64,000 nucleotides of DNA from Pseudobutyrivibrio ruminis DSM 9787 (GTDB lineage Bacteria > Bacillota > Clostridia > Lachnospirales > Lachnospiraceae). The notes below the pieces were generated by a model that saw nothing but the letters and a program-made list of their open reading frames with translations, was not told where the DNA came from and did not search any database. Below are positions 43,093 to 52,415 of this stretch, in pieces. Numbering within the stretch: position 1 is the stretch's first letter; each line of letters begins with the position of its first letter. The position numbers were made by a program, and so were the translations under genes. The stretch is taken from contig NZ_OBMR01000002.1 in the NCBI RefSeq assembly GCF_900218035.1, forward strand, positions 342,589 through 406,588. The letters run 5' to 3'.

Positions 43093-43431
43093 TCACATAC
43101 GCTTTTCCAAGGCTTTTTTCTCCCTGGCTACTCTAATGTCTGCAATCTTTTCTGATTTTTCCAGATTTCTTTCAATATCAATTTCATCAGGAAGTAGCTT
43201 ATGACGAAGCTTGACTGCACTCCATATTGTAATCAATCCAATAATGGATATGGCCCCATAGATGCCTATCGTAAATGCGAAGTAATTGTTATTCCAAAGC
43301 CCCCATTTTAGATATAAATAAGTCAGCACAGTATTGTAAGCTCCGAATAAAACAATTCCCACTCCAAGCAATCCTACTAAAAATATAAAAACTCGGTGAA
43401 CTCCAGCTTTATTTTCATCTCTTTCATACAT
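43093..43431 (-). CDS. Small membrane protein, 112 aa
   Basis: A protein of 112 aa with two or three membrane segments (about 13-35 and 47-70) and a charged C-terminal helix (ERNLEKSEKIADIRVAREKK) probably in the cytoplasm. The upstream gap of about 57 nt contains the Nudix terminator, so it has its own promoter or depends on read-through. No family recognised. Confidence 0.62.
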   Translation of the reverse strand: MYERDENKAGVHRVFIFLVGLLGVGIVLFGAYNTVLTYLYLKWGLWNNNYFAFTIGIYGAISIIGLITIWSAVKLRHKLLPDEIDIERNLEKSEKIADIRVAREKKALEKRM

Positions 43432-43453
43432 ATTGTTTCTCCCATATTAAAAC

Positions 43454-43479
43454 TTAAGGAAGCAAAAGCGCTTCCTTAA
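43454..43479 (-). terminator. Intrinsic terminator after the Nudix gene
   Basis: A 10-bp perfect stem TTAAGGAAGC/GCTTCCTTAA followed by GTTTTAAT on the minus strand. Confidence 0.85.
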
Positions 43480-43488
43480 AGAAGATAT

Positions 43489-44028
43489 CTAGTTCATCTT
43501 CGCTGCATATGCCATGATAGCTGCAACAGACTTGGCATCCTGGAGCTTGCCTGAATAGCACATAACAAGAAGGTCTTCCAAGTCATAAAGCTCGATATCA
43601 ATATCTTCTGCTTCATCCAAATGCTGCTCTCCGATTTCTTTCAAATCTGTAGCCAAATAAACATCAATAAATTCGTCGCAGAATGCTACTGTAGATTTAA
43701 GTGATAAAAGCTTTTCTAGCTTTCCTGCTCTGAATCCTGTCTCCTCCTCAAGCTCTCTGGCTGCGCAAATGCTGGTATCTTCATCTACTGAATCACGCTT
43801 TCCAGCTGGCACCTCAAGTGTGAATCTATCAAGTGCGTTTCTGTACTGGCGCACCATGATGATTTTGCCGCTAGGATGAACAGCCAATACGCAAGCTGCT
43901 CCCATTCTGTGGCTGACAAAATCCCACTTTTCTTCCTTTCCATTAGGAAGCCTAACAGTGTCCTCGTAAATATCCAGGATTGCCCCCTTATGTACTAGCT
44001 CTCTCTTTACTCTTTCAATTTTCTCCAT
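43489..44028 (-). CDS. Nudix hydrolase, ADP-ribose pyrophosphatase type
   Basis: A protein of 179 aa from ATG at 44028 (GGAG 7 nt upstream; the ATG at 44034 is only 1 nt from that site). The Nudix box runs from AGKRDSVDEDT to ARELEEETGF (G-x5-E-x7-REUxEExGU), and RQYRNALDRFTLEVPAG before it matches the ADP-ribose pyrophosphatase branch. It should hydrolyse ADP-ribose or a similar nucleotide sugar in the cytoplasm. Confidence 0.92.
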   Translation of the reverse strand: MEKIERVKRELVHKGAILDIYEDTVRLPNGKEEKWDFVSHRMGAACVLAVHPSGKIIMVRQYRNALDRFTLEVPAGKRDSVDEDTSICAARELEEETGFRAGKLEKLLSLKSTVAFCDEFIDVYLATDLKEIGEQHLDEAEDIDIELYDLEDLLVMCYSGKLQDAKSVAAIMAYAAKMN

Positions 44029-44052
44029 AATCATTCTCCTTATATTCTAATA

Positions 44053-44778
44053 TTAATCATATTTTTCAAACATTGTGTGTGGCTCGCCGTCTTCTGATTC
44101 AACGTAGCCACAAATAAAGCCATTTCGACGTACTGAAATAAAATCTGCTGTTCCAAATTCCTCTATCATACTCATGTAAATATCGGAATTACTATAATTC
44201 CCATATTCTACAAACCCATCGGCAGGGTAAATCGTAATGTCCTTTGTACCGTCATATATGTTTTGAGGCAACAATGTGCAATTTACTTCGTATTGGATGT
44301 CAGCATTCAATACGCCACATTCTTGCAGGCAAGCCTTTACTGTATCCTCATCAGAATTAGGCCCCTGCTCAGGTATTTGCAATAAGATTGTGCAGAAATC
44401 ATCCTTATTAATGGCATAATACGCAAATGGGCTATAGACTACATGGCAATCTTCAAAATAATTATCTGCCACCGCCTGCACTTCCTCAGCCAATTCCTTG
44501 CCGCTTGCATAAGTTTTGTAATTATCACTAGTTACAATACCAATCCAGTTTTCTTTATAGGTTATTAGATTTCCATCATCCAAACGTAAATATTCTTTTC
44601 TGCTATTTTGTCCTGCATCTTCTGTATGCTCACCATATCTGATTTGAAAATATGCTCTTGCACATAACACCCTGTATGGTGGCACCAATTTTAATATAAT
44701 AAATTGGATTGCTACGATGCATATACAGACACATACAAAAATTAATAATATATTCTTTAATCTATTTGCTATTTTCAT
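44053..44778 (-). CDS. Membrane-anchored protein, function unknown
   Basis: A protein of 241 aa. One N-terminal membrane segment (about 8-34, Cys-rich), then a soluble region with many Tyr, Asp and Glu. No motif recognised. It follows the next upstream gene by 3 nt, so the two are co-transcribed. Confidence 0.65.
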   Translation of the reverse strand: MKIANRLKNILLIFVCVCICIVAIQFIILKLVPPYRVLCARAYFQIRYGEHTEDAGQNSRKEYLRLDDGNLITYKENWIGIVTSDNYKTYASGKELAEEVQAVADNYFEDCHVVYSPFAYYAINKDDFCTILLQIPEQGPNSDEDTVKACLQECGVLNADIQYEVNCTLLPQNIYDGTKDITIYPADGFVEYGNYSNSDIYMSMIEEFGTADFISVRRNGFICGYVESEDGEPHTMFEKYD

Positions 44779-44781
44779 TTA

Positions 44782-45588
44782 TTATTCAACCAAAAATCCT
44801 TTATACATATAAATGCCATCATCTCTTCCCATTATTCCTTGGACTGTGATTTCCTGTCCCAGAAGTGAATATAGGGAATCGTCGCTTCCGCTGTATCGGT
44901 TACCTTGGACAGTCACATACACTCTTGGGGATTGCTTAAAACTATCCAAATCCGGATATACTCTATATTCCGCTCCCACCAAAAGCAAAATTCCTGTGGT
45001 CTTGAATACAGGCTGATTAACAGGCTGCCCTATCATCTCTTGTAACTCTTTTACAGATTTATAACCATACTTAGAAGGATATTGGTCATCTTTGCCTTTC
45101 TTAGCTCTATATGAACTAGATGTTACCCATACATCTGTATAACGATTTTCTAAATCATATGAATACTCAACTGTTCCAACTCCATGAACATAATCACCAA
45201 CTTCTAATTCGTCGTAAAGGTCATCATCTATCCTGACCAGGATTTCATTGGAAGAATCTGTATCTGAATCACTTATGACTATATAGTAACTAGGAAAATA
45301 TCCCTCTTGCTCATCATATTTATCTTTGACGCAACCCTGATAACAGATGTCATCAGTAGGACTTATGTCAATAGCATAATAATAAATTGCACCTATAGAT
45401 GCCTCAACTACTTTTCCTCTATTGGCTTCCACATCAAAATCCATATCGTAATCCTGCGGCATCATATCCTTTACATATCCCGACGTGCCATGCTGAGGAT
45501 TAGTGTATTTAGCGCTCCAATAATATGCTCCCGCAGTCATCAAGACACATAATAAAAGCAAAATCGCACATTTCAATCTAGTACTCAT
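44782..45588 (-). CDS. Membrane-anchored protein, function unknown
   Basis: A protein of 268 aa. Residues 6-26 are a membrane anchor or signal. The outside domain is rich in Asp and Tyr; YGYKSVKELQEMIGQP separates two halves, each with strand-rich sequence (VGDYVHGVGTVEY; LLGQEITVQGIMG) that looks like two related small beta domains. No family recognised. It pairs with the following gene. Confidence 0.65.
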   Translation of the reverse strand: MSTRLKCAILLLLCVLMTAGAYYWSAKYTNPQHGTSGYVKDMMPQDYDMDFDVEANRGKVVEASIGAIYYYAIDISPTDDICYQGCVKDKYDEQEGYFPSYYIVISDSDTDSSNEILVRIDDDLYDELEVGDYVHGVGTVEYSYDLENRYTDVWVTSSSYRAKKGKDDQYPSKYGYKSVKELQEMIGQPVNQPVFKTTGILLLVGAEYRVYPDLDSFKQSPRVYVTVQGNRYSGSDDSLYSLLGQEITVQGIMGRDDGIYMYKGFLVE

Positions 45589-45686
45589 TCATATTCTCCC
45601 TGTTGCTTTTCATTATGGTAGTATTCTAATACTTTGTATTTATTAAATCAACCCCTAATTTAATATTTTTTCCTAAAAATGGGTTC

Positions 45687-45714
45687 AAAAAAAGCGGGTG
45701 GATATCCACCCGCT
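45687..45714 (-). terminator. Intrinsic terminator after rny
   Basis: An 11-bp perfect palindrome (45693-45703 with 45704-45714), then seven T residues on the minus strand. Confidence 0.92.
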
Positions 45715-45720
45715 AAGTTT

Positions 45721-47274
45721 TTACTTTGCGTAGTCTGTAACTCGTGATTCACGAATTACGTTAACCTTAATCTGTCCAGGATATTCGAGCTGTGATTCAA
45801 TCTGCTTTGAAATATCCCTCGCCATGATGACCATATCGGCATCTGTAACCTGTTCAGGAACCACCATGATACGAATCTCTCTACCTGCTTGAATAGCAAA
45901 AGACTTTTCAACACCCTTAAAGCTGTTAGAAATTTCTTCAAGTTCTTTTAATCTGTTTGTGTATGTCTCCATAGCCTCGCGTCTTGCACCTGGACGAGCT
46001 GCACTAATTGTATCAGCTGCCTGTACAATACAAGCTATAAGAGTTTCTGGCTCTACATCGCCATGATGTGCCTCAACAGCATTGATAACTGTCTGAGACT
46101 CTTTGTACTTGCGGCAAAGATCTGCACCGAGCTGTACGTGAGTACCCTCCTGCTCTCTATCTACTGCCTTTCCAATATCATGCAACAAACCTGCACGCTT
46201 TGCTACTCTAACATCAAGACCAAGCTCTGCAGCAAGTAATCCTGATAACTGAGCAACCTCAATTGAATGCTTTAATACATTCTGACCGTAGCTGGTTCTA
46301 AATTTCATCTTTCCAAGAAGTCTAAGAAGCTCTGGGTGAATACCCTGAACACCAACCTCGAGTGCAGCTGCATCGCCTTCCTCGCGGATTTGCTGTTCTA
46401 CTTCTTTCTTAGCCTTTTCTACTGTCTCCTCAATTCTAGCTGGATGAATACGTCCGTCTACAATGAGCTTCTCCAAAGCAATACGTGCAATCTCACGTCT
46501 TACTGGATCAAATGCAGATAAGATAACTGCTTCTGGTGTATCATCAATAATTAATTCTACGCCAGTCATAGTTTCAAGAGTACGAATGTTTCGACCCTCT
46601 CTACCAATGATTCTTCCCTTCATCTCATCATTAGGAAGCTGTACTACTGAAATAGTAGTCTCTGCAACATGATCTGCTGAGCACTTCTGAATAGCACTAA
46701 CTACTATCTCACGTGCCTTTTTATCAGCCTCATCCTTTGCCTGAGCTAAGCTTTCCTTAATAAGTTTTGCTGCGTCTAATTTGACATCTTCTTCTACAGA
46801 TTTTAAAAGTTGTTCTTTTGCTTGTTCGGAGGTAAGTCCTGAGATTCTCTCTAGTTCCTGCACACGCTGCTGATTAAGCTTTGCAACTTCCTCACGCTGC
46901 TTGTTAAGCTGTTGTTCCTGACGAGCGAATTCAGCCTCACGTTTTTCAACTGCATCGAGCTTTTTATCAAGGTTATCTTCTTTCTGAGATAATCTGTGCT
47001 CACTTCTCTGAATTTCTGCTCGGCGCTCACGGATTTCTTTATCGAGATCGTTCTTCTGTCTCATGGCATCTTCCTTTGCCTCGAGCATAGCCTCTCTCTT
47101 TTTAGCCTCCGCATTCTTAACTGCCTCATCAATGATTTCACGAGCCTTCTCCTCTGCAGAACCAATCTTGTTTCTGCCCTGTGTCTCATGAATCTTGTTT
47201 GAAACAGCAAGAGTGATAACAACTGCAACAACGGCAACGACAAGTGCAACAATAATCATCGTTACTGCGTTCAC
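45721..47274 (-). CDS. rny: Ribonuclease Y
   Basis: A protein of 517 aa. One N-terminal membrane segment, a long charged coiled coil (about 30-200), a KH domain around [19 protein letters not shown], then an HD domain with [10 protein letters not shown] and AVEAHHGD. It is the membrane-bound endonuclease that starts mRNA decay in Firmicutes. The ATG follows GGAGGTGCTCCTGTG. Confidence 0.97.
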   Translation of the reverse strand: MNAVTMIIVALVVAVVAVVITLAVSNKIHETQGRNKIGSAEEKAREIIDEAVKNAEAKKREAMLEAKEDAMRQKNDLDKEIRERRAEIQRSEHRLSQKEDNLDKKLDAVEKREAEFARQEQQLNKQREEVAKLNQQRVQELERISGLTSEQAKEQLLKSVEEDVKLDAAKLIKESLAQAKDEADKKAREIVVSAIQKCSADHVAETTISVVQLPNDEMKGRIIGREGRNIRTLETMTGVELIIDDTPEAVILSAFDPVRREIARIALEKLIVDGRIHPARIEETVEKAKKEVEQQIREEGDAAALEVGVQGIHPELLRLLGKMKFRTSYGQNVLKHSIEVAQLSGLLAAELGLDVRVAKRAGLLHDIGKAVDREQEGTHVQLGADLCRKYKESQTVINAVEAHHGDVEPETLIACIVQAADTISAARPGARREAMETYTNRLKELEEISNSFKGVEKSFAIQAGREIRIMVVPEQVTDADMVIMARDISKQIESQLEYPGQIKVNVIRESRVTDYAK

Positions 47275-47356
47275 AGGAGCACCTCCTTATTTAATTTTCT
47301 AATTGGAATATAAAATAAAAGCTATAATGCCCTCATTTATAAACATCAACACATTT

Positions 47357-47385
47357 AGTTTAACTGTATAAATGGTCTATGTCAA
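47357..47385 (-). promoter_or_regulatory. Promoter of rny
   Basis: Consensus TTGACA (47380-47385), 17-nt spacer, TAAACT (47357-47362) on the minus strand, leaving a leader of roughly 75 nt. Confidence 0.7.
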
Positions 47386-47419
47386 GCATGTGTATACCAT
47401 ATATAGTGGAGCCTAGGGA

Positions 47420-48013
47420 CTATTTTAGGACCCTGTTGATAGCATCTGACGAGAAACCTCTGCCCATTAAAAAGCGATATATTTTGGCTCTGTCTTCGTA
47501 GGTGGCATTTTCCTTATCGTAATGCTTTTTTTCAAGGAGACGCTCTATAAGAGCTGACTCATCCCCGGTGTATTCCGCTTCCAAAACTCTGTCGATAACA
47601 TCGCTAGATATGCCCTTACCAATTAAGTCCTGCTTGAGCCTTTGCTTGCTGCGGGAATCCTGATAGAAACGGATGTGACTGGCAGCCATTCTGGCGTCGT
47701 CCAGATAGCCGTATTCATTGATGTAGTCGATAGCGATATCCACCACATCTTCTGAGTATCCGCCCTCACGAAGCTTATCCCTGAGATTTTTCTCTGAGCG
47801 GTCCTGCTTTTCCAGCAGGTGAAGAGCACGCTTCTTGCAACGAGGAATGATGATTTCGGTAATGATTTCCTGGTATTTGTCCTCCGGTAAATCCGCCCCT
47901 TCTTCGATACCGTAGCTTTCGTATTCTTTTTTATATAGAACAAAATCTGCCCCGCCAGCGAGACAGATTTTTGCTCTTCCCTTTGTTAATTTAACAAGAG
48001 ATAAAACTTCCAT
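47420..48013 (-). CDS. recX: RecA regulator RecX
   Basis: A protein of 197 aa. Three RecX-type repeats are visible: ALHLLEKQDRSEKNLRDKL, VDIAIDYINEYGYLDDARMA and YRFLMGRGFSSDAINRVL. It modulates RecA filaments. It follows recA by 2 nt on the same strand, the usual recA-recX arrangement, so the LexA box upstream should control both. Confidence 0.93.
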   Translation of the reverse strand: MEVLSLVKLTKGRAKICLAGGADFVLYKKEYESYGIEEGADLPEDKYQEIITEIIIPRCKKRALHLLEKQDRSEKNLRDKLREGGYSEDVVDIAIDYINEYGYLDDARMAASHIRFYQDSRSKQRLKQDLIGKGISSDVIDRVLEAEYTGDESALIERLLEKKHYDKENATYEDRAKIYRFLMGRGFSSDAINRVLK

Positions 48014-48015
48014 GA

Positions 48016-49074
48016 TTATTCAATAACCTCTGTAGGAATATCAGATTCTTTTTCACCACCAACAAGACCAACTTCGCTCTCGTCAGTTTCTGCATAGTGC
48101 TCGCGAATTGCCTCTGCAATCTCCTCGCGAACCTCTGGATTCTGCTTTAAGTACATCTTGGCATTCTCACGGCCCTGGCCAATCTTCTCGCCAAGGTATG
48201 CATACCAAGCACCAGACTTCTGGATGATGTCGAGGTTTGTACCAACATCAAGGATATCACCCTCGCGAGAGATTCCCTCGCCAAACATGATATCGAACTC
48301 TGCCTCACGGAATGGAGGTGCTACCTTGTTCTTAACGATTTTGGCACGTGTTCTGTTTCCGATTACCTCGCCATTCTGCTTTAATGCTTCGATACGACGT
48401 ACATCGATACGAACTGATGCATAGAACTTAAGAGCACGACCACCAGTAGTAGTCTCTGGGTTACCGAACATAACACCAACCTTTTCACGAAGCTGGTTGA
48501 TAAAGATAACTACACAGTTTGTCTTTGCAACAATACCTGTGAGCTTTCTCATAGCCTGTGACATAAGACGTGCGTGAAGACCTACGTGAGAATCACCCAT
48601 ATCTCCGTCGATTTCTGCCTTTGGTACAAGTGCTGCAACTGAATCCACAACGATAATGTCCATAGCTCCTGAACGAACCATAGTCTCTGTGATTTCAAGT
48701 GCCTGCTCACCGTTATCAGGCTGTGAAATATATAAATCATCGATGTTTACACCGATTGCTTTTGCGTATTTAGGATCGAGAGCATGCTCTGCATCGATGA
48801 AGCCTGCGATACCACCCTGCTTCTGAACCTCAGCAACTGCGTGAAGTGCAAGTGTAGTCTTACCAGATGATTCTGGACCGTAGATTTCGATGATACGTCC
48901 CTTAGGGAAACCACCCTGTCCAAGTGCAATATCAAGGCTGACTGAGCCAGTAGGAACTGTTTCTACCTGGATGTTAGCTCCCTCACCCAGCTTCATAACT
49001 GAGCCCTTTCCGTATTGCTTTTCTATCTGCGAAATCGCAGCATCTAATGCTTTAAGCTTATCTTCGTTTGCCAT
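48016..49074 (-). CDS. recA: Recombinase RecA
   Basis: A protein of 352 aa from ATG at 49074 (GGAGGTTTTATAAA before it); a longer open frame upstream is not coding. Walker [20 protein letters not shown], and the [11 protein letters not shown] and INQLREKVG loops are those of RecA. It catalyses strand exchange and triggers the SOS response. Confidence 0.98.
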   Translation of the reverse strand: MANEDKLKALDAAISQIEKQYGKGSVMKLGEGANIQVETVPTGSVSLDIALGQGGFPKGRIIEIYGPESSGKTTLALHAVAEVQKQGGIAGFIDAEHALDPKYAKAIGVNIDDLYISQPDNGEQALEITETMVRSGAMDIIVVDSVAALVPKAEIDGDMGDSHVGLHARLMSQAMRKLTGIVAKTNCVVIFINQLREKVGVMFGNPETTTGGRALKFYASVRIDVRRIEALKQNGEVIGNRTRAKIVKNKVAPPFREAEFDIMFGEGISREGDILDVGTNLDIIQKSGAWYAYLGEKIGQGRENAKMYLKQNPEVREEIAEAIREHYAETDESEVGLVGGEKESDIPTEVIE

Positions 49075-49093
49075 TTTATAAAACCTCCGTTCG

Positions 49094-49105
49094 GAACAAC
49101 TGTTC
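49094..49105. promoter_or_regulatory. LexA (SOS) box of recA
   Basis: GAAC-AACT-GTTC, a perfect match to the Gram-positive core GAAC-N4-GTTC, lies 20 bp upstream of the recA start. Confidence 0.88.
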
Positions 49106-49172
49106 GTTTCTTTAATATAATAATAGTGAACCTGTTTATAAATGTCAACAAAAAATGGGATAAAAAAATTCG

Positions 49173-49203
49173 AAAAAATAAAAGACAGTGACATAAGTCA
49201 CTG
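49173..49203 (-). terminator. Intrinsic terminator after the acyltransferase gene
   Basis: CAGTGAC/GTCACTG (49186-49192 with 49197-49203), then a T-rich run on the minus strand. Confidence 0.82.
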
Positions 49204-49241
49204 CCCAATAATATACACGGTATGAAAAACATCGTCAAGCT

Positions 49242-50300
49242 TTATTTTAGCCTCAAACAAGGCTTTTCGATGCAATGCCAGCTTATCCAAGCCAGCGGTA
49301 TAACGATTAGTAATGTGTACAACATATTTAAATAAGGATCCATAGACATGGTGTGATATATCTCGGTAGGTGTGCCGATGCACTCCACTAATGTCTGCTG
49401 GATTGGGAAGGCCATGATGTATATTCCGTAGGACAAATCTCCTACTTTATCGTACCAGGTGGCCACAAAGCGCTTTTGGAATGCAAGATAAAAAATAATG
49501 TAAGATCCAAAAATACAAAACGTGATAATGAAATCTGCAAAGAGAATTCCAAGCACAAGCCCTGCAATAGCAACCAGTGCTATCTTCCAGGAAATCTTGA
49601 TATAATCCCCGAACAGGTAGTAGCACATTCCCATTGCAAAGAACATACCAAGCTTAGAAAAATTCAGCATGAAGCTTGCTGTAAGTGGACCGATGTCCCC
49701 AGGGCTGTTGTATGCGTAAAGAATATAGATGCCACCTAAAGCCACAACCAGAAGTATTCCAGATGCCTTAAATCGCTTCCATAGAGGCGAAATAGCGGCC
49801 ACAATGACATACCACATAACTTCGTACATCAAAGTCCATAAAGAGCCGTTTAAGCTGTGATTATAGTGGTAATTGTACACACCTGGCAAAGTAGTGGTGG
49901 CGTGAATAAAGAAAATATTCTTTAGGAAGCCAAGAATATCCCCCTGCATATACTGCTCAAAGCTATATTCCGATAGAATTGGCCCCAGCACAAAAGCCAT
50001 AATCATCACAACCACAAAAAGCAGCGGCCAAATACGAAGAAAACGAGCCTTGAAATACTTCACTACGCTCTTCGTTCTGTCGAAACTTCTGCAAATTAAA
50101 AAGCCACTAATGATGAAAAAAATGTACACCGCAATTCCACCAGCCAAAGCCTTGTGGTTGGTAAGTGTGTAAAACACATCCTTTGACTGATCAGCAATGC
50201 AAATCGCAAAGGCATGCATATACACAACCATAAGACTGGCAATAAGTCGAATTATGTTAAGGTTATTTTTTCTATCAATAGCAGCTTCGTTTATAGTCAT
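49242..50300 (-). CDS. Acyltransferase 3 family membrane protein (OafA-like)
   Basis: A protein of 352 aa with about ten membrane segments. NNLNIIRLIASLMVVYMHAF (with the conserved R and H), FFIISGFLICRSF and a late LSYGIYIMAFPIQQ are signatures of acyltransferase 3, which acetylate cell-surface sugars or lipids. Its ATG overlaps the prfC stop (TAATG), so it may be translated from the prfC message. Confidence 0.92.
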   Translation of the reverse strand: MTINEAAIDRKNNLNIIRLIASLMVVYMHAFAICIADQSKDVFYTLTNHKALAGGIAVYIFFIISGFLICRSFDRTKSVVKYFKARFLRIWPLLFVVVMIMAFVLGPILSEYSFEQYMQGDILGFLKNIFFIHATTTLPGVYNYHYNHSLNGSLWTLMYEVMWYVIVAAISPLWKRFKASGILLVVALGGIYILYAYNSPGDIGPLTASFMLNFSKLGMFFAMGMCYYLFGDYIKISWKIALVAIAGLVLGILFADFIITFCIFGSYIIFYLAFQKRFVATWYDKVGDLSYGIYIMAFPIQQTLVECIGTPTEIYHTMSMDPYLNMLYTLLIVIPLAWISWHCIEKPCLRLK

Positions 50301-51889
50301 TAATTTGTACCGAATTCAGATAAAACTAATCCTTCATTTCTATCCTGAACCATTCCAACAGACCAAGAATTTACAAATAAAAGAAGTGGTCTGTCCTTTA
50401 AGTCCTTGATTTTCTTCATATCAGATGTACCAGAAATCTTATCTAAATCGTAGTCTCCTTCAATCCATCTTATATGCTCATAAGGTAAGTTTTCAAGAGC
50501 AATCTCAACGTTGTATTCGTTGTTCAATCTATATTTTAATACATCAAACTGAAGAACACCAACAACACCTACGATGATTTCCTCCATACCTGTATTAAAC
50601 TCCTGGAAAATCTGGATTGCACCTTCCTGGGCAATCTGTGTGATTCCCTTCATGAACTGCTTACGCTTCATTGTATCAATCTGACGTACGCGGGCAAAAT
50701 GCTCTGGAGCGAATGTTGGAATACCCTCGAACTTAAATGGCTTTTTAGCAGATGTGAATGTATCACCAATGCTGTAAAGACCTGGATCGAAAACACCAAT
50801 AATATCGCCAGCATAAGCCTTATCAACGATTTTACGCTCATCAGCCATCATCTGCTGAGGTGCTGAAAGCTTAGCCTTTCTACCACCCTGAACATGTAAA
50901 TATTCCTTTGTGGCATCGAATGTTCCTGAGCAAACACGAAGGAATGCTACTCTATCACGATGAGCCTTATTCATATTAGCCTGAATCTTAAATACGAAAG
51001 CTGAGAAATCCTCAGAGAATGGGCTAATCTCACCAGCATCACTCTTTCTAGGAAGTGGGCTGTATGTCATCTGAAGGAAGTGCTCAAGGAATGTCTCAAC
51101 ACCAAAGTTTGTAAGAGCAGATCCAAAGAATACAGGTGAAAGCTCACCCTTTGTAACAAGCTCCTGATCAAACTCAGCACCAGCTCCATCGATAAGCTCA
51201 AGCTCTTCCATAAGCTGATCGTACTTTTCCTGTCCGATTTCATCCTTAAGAGAAGGATCATCGATAGAAAGAATACGCTCCTCACCCTGCTTTGTACCCT
51301 TTTGTGTGTCAGAGAACATACGCACAGTGCGCTCGTTTCTATCATATACACCCTTGAATCCCTTACCTGAGCCAATTGGCCAGTTAACAGGAACTGTGGC
51401 GATTCCAAGCTCATTTTCGATATCGTCAAGAAGCTCGAAAGTATCGTTTGCATCACGGTCCATCTTGTTGATGAATGTGAAAATAGGGATATGTCTCATA
51501 ACACAAACCTTGAAAAGCTTTCTAGTCTGTGCCTCAACACCCTTTGATGCATCGATAACCATGACTGCAGAATCGGCAGCCATAAGTGTTCTATATGTAT
51601 CCTCGGAGAAATCCTGGTGTCCAGGTGTATCGAGGATATTTATGCAATAGCCATCGTACTCGAACTGCAAAACAGAAGAAGTAACAGAAATACCTCTCTC
51701 CTTCTCGATTTCCATCCAGTCCGATACTGCATGTCTTGCTGTAGCTTTTCCCTTTACTGAACCAGCTAAATTTATCTGTCCTCCGTATAGAAGGAATTTT
51801 TCTGTAAGGGTAGTCTTACCTGCATCGGGATGGGAAATAATTGCAAAAGTACGACGTCTCTTAATCTCTTCTTCAACTGAACGTGCCAT
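50300..51889 (-). CDS. prfC: Peptide chain release factor 3
   Basis: A protein of 529 aa from ATG at 51889 (GGAGGTTAT). GTPase motifs SHPDAGKTTL, DTPGHQDFSEDTYRTL and FINKMDRD; the family's EIGVVGVLQFDVLKYRL-like stretch is present as VGVVGVLQFDVLKYRL. It recycles RF1/RF2 after termination. The upstream open frame lies in the rpsU terminator region and is not part of the protein. Confidence 0.97.
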   Translation of the reverse strand: MARSVEEEIKRRRTFAIISHPDAGKTTLTEKFLLYGGQINLAGSVKGKATARHAVSDWMEIEKERGISVTSSVLQFEYDGYCINILDTPGHQDFSEDTYRTLMAADSAVMVIDASKGVEAQTRKLFKVCVMRHIPIFTFINKMDRDANDTFELLDDIENELGIATVPVNWPIGSGKGFKGVYDRNERTVRMFSDTQKGTKQGEERILSIDDPSLKDEIGQEKYDQLMEELELIDGAGAEFDQELVTKGELSPVFFGSALTNFGVETFLEHFLQMTYSPLPRKSDAGEISPFSEDFSAFVFKIQANMNKAHRDRVAFLRVCSGTFDATKEYLHVQGGRKAKLSAPQQMMADERKIVDKAYAGDIIGVFDPGLYSIGDTFTSAKKPFKFEGIPTFAPEHFARVRQIDTMKRKQFMKGITQIAQEGAIQIFQEFNTGMEEIIVGVVGVLQFDVLKYRLNNEYNVEIALENLPYEHIRWIEGDYDLDKISGTSDMKKIKDLKDRPLLLFVNSWSVGMVQDRNEGLVLSEFGTN

Positions 51890-51923
51890 ATAACCTCCAA
51901 AATAATATACTTTACGTAAACCG

Positions 51924-51955
51924 AAAAATAGCCTGTACCCAAAACTGGTACAGGC
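51924..51955 (-). terminator. Intrinsic terminator after rpsU
   Basis: A 9-bp perfect stem (51931-51939 with 51947-51955), then TATTTTTC on the minus strand. Confidence 0.88.
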
Positions 51956-51989
51956 CATGATTTCATAAATTCTTAAACATAAATTTTAA

Positions 51990-52163
51990 TTAAAATTTAC
52001 GCTTTCTAGCAGCCTCAGACTTCTTCTTACGCTTTACTGAAGGCTTCTCATAGTGCTCACGCTTACGAATCTCCTGCTGGATACCAGCCTTAGCACAGTT
52101 TCTCTTAAATCTACGAAGAGCGCTGTCTAATGATTCGTTTTCTTTAACTGTAACATATGACAT
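51990..52163 (-). CDS. rpsU: 30S ribosomal protein S21
   Basis: A protein of 57 aa that I translated directly. It opens [19 protein letters not shown] and ends in the Lys/Arg-rich tail [14 protein letters not shown], as in bS21. It joins the small ribosomal subunit near the mRNA exit path. It has a clear promoter (TTGACA, 16 nt, TAAAAT) and its own terminator. Confidence 0.97.
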   Translation of the reverse strand: MSYVTVKENESLDSALRRFKRNCAKAGIQQEIRKREHYEKPSVKRKKKSEAARKRKF

Positions 52164-52226
52164 AGTCTATTCCTAACCTCCCTCCATCTGGGGACTTGTA
52201 CTTAATACTCTAAAGCACTAACAAGC

Positions 52227-52254
52227 ATTTTAGCATAAATCAAGTATTTGTCAA
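52227..52254 (-). promoter_or_regulatory. Promoter of rpsU
   Basis: TTGACA (52249-52254), 16-nt spacer, TAAAAT (52227-52232) on the minus strand. Confidence 0.78.
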
Positions 52255-52269
52255 CTATATTTTTATATT

Positions 52270-52404
52270 ATTGCGTCATCCAAGTATATCTTGCTCCCGG
52301 AGGCCACCTTCCATACCTCGCTAGGCAATCTCCCCCTTCGGGGTTCCTTCCTAGCTCATATGGAGCCTTCCTCCTCGCGCTTGCCAAGGATATGGGGACG
52401 CAAT
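52270..52404. repeat. 135-nt GC-rich imperfect palindrome between alaS and rpsU
   Basis: The ends ATTGCGTC/GACGCAAT are perfect complements (52270-52277 with 52397-52404). Inside, GGAGG/CCTCC, CCATAT/GTATGG, GCTAGG/CCTAGC and CCCC/GGGG pair in order around a GAA loop (minus-strand reading), separated by internal loops. It is clearly richer in G+C than its flanks. It lies upstream of the rpsU promoter, 12 nt from the alaS stop. It could be a mobile palindromic repeat, an unusual terminator or an RNA. Confidence 0.7.
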
Positions 52405-52415
52405 TTATACAACTC

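Noticed and set aside
52270..52404. T-box leader or SRP RNA
   Set aside because: It lies after alaS, not before it, and lacks both the T-box sequence and the SRP core motif.
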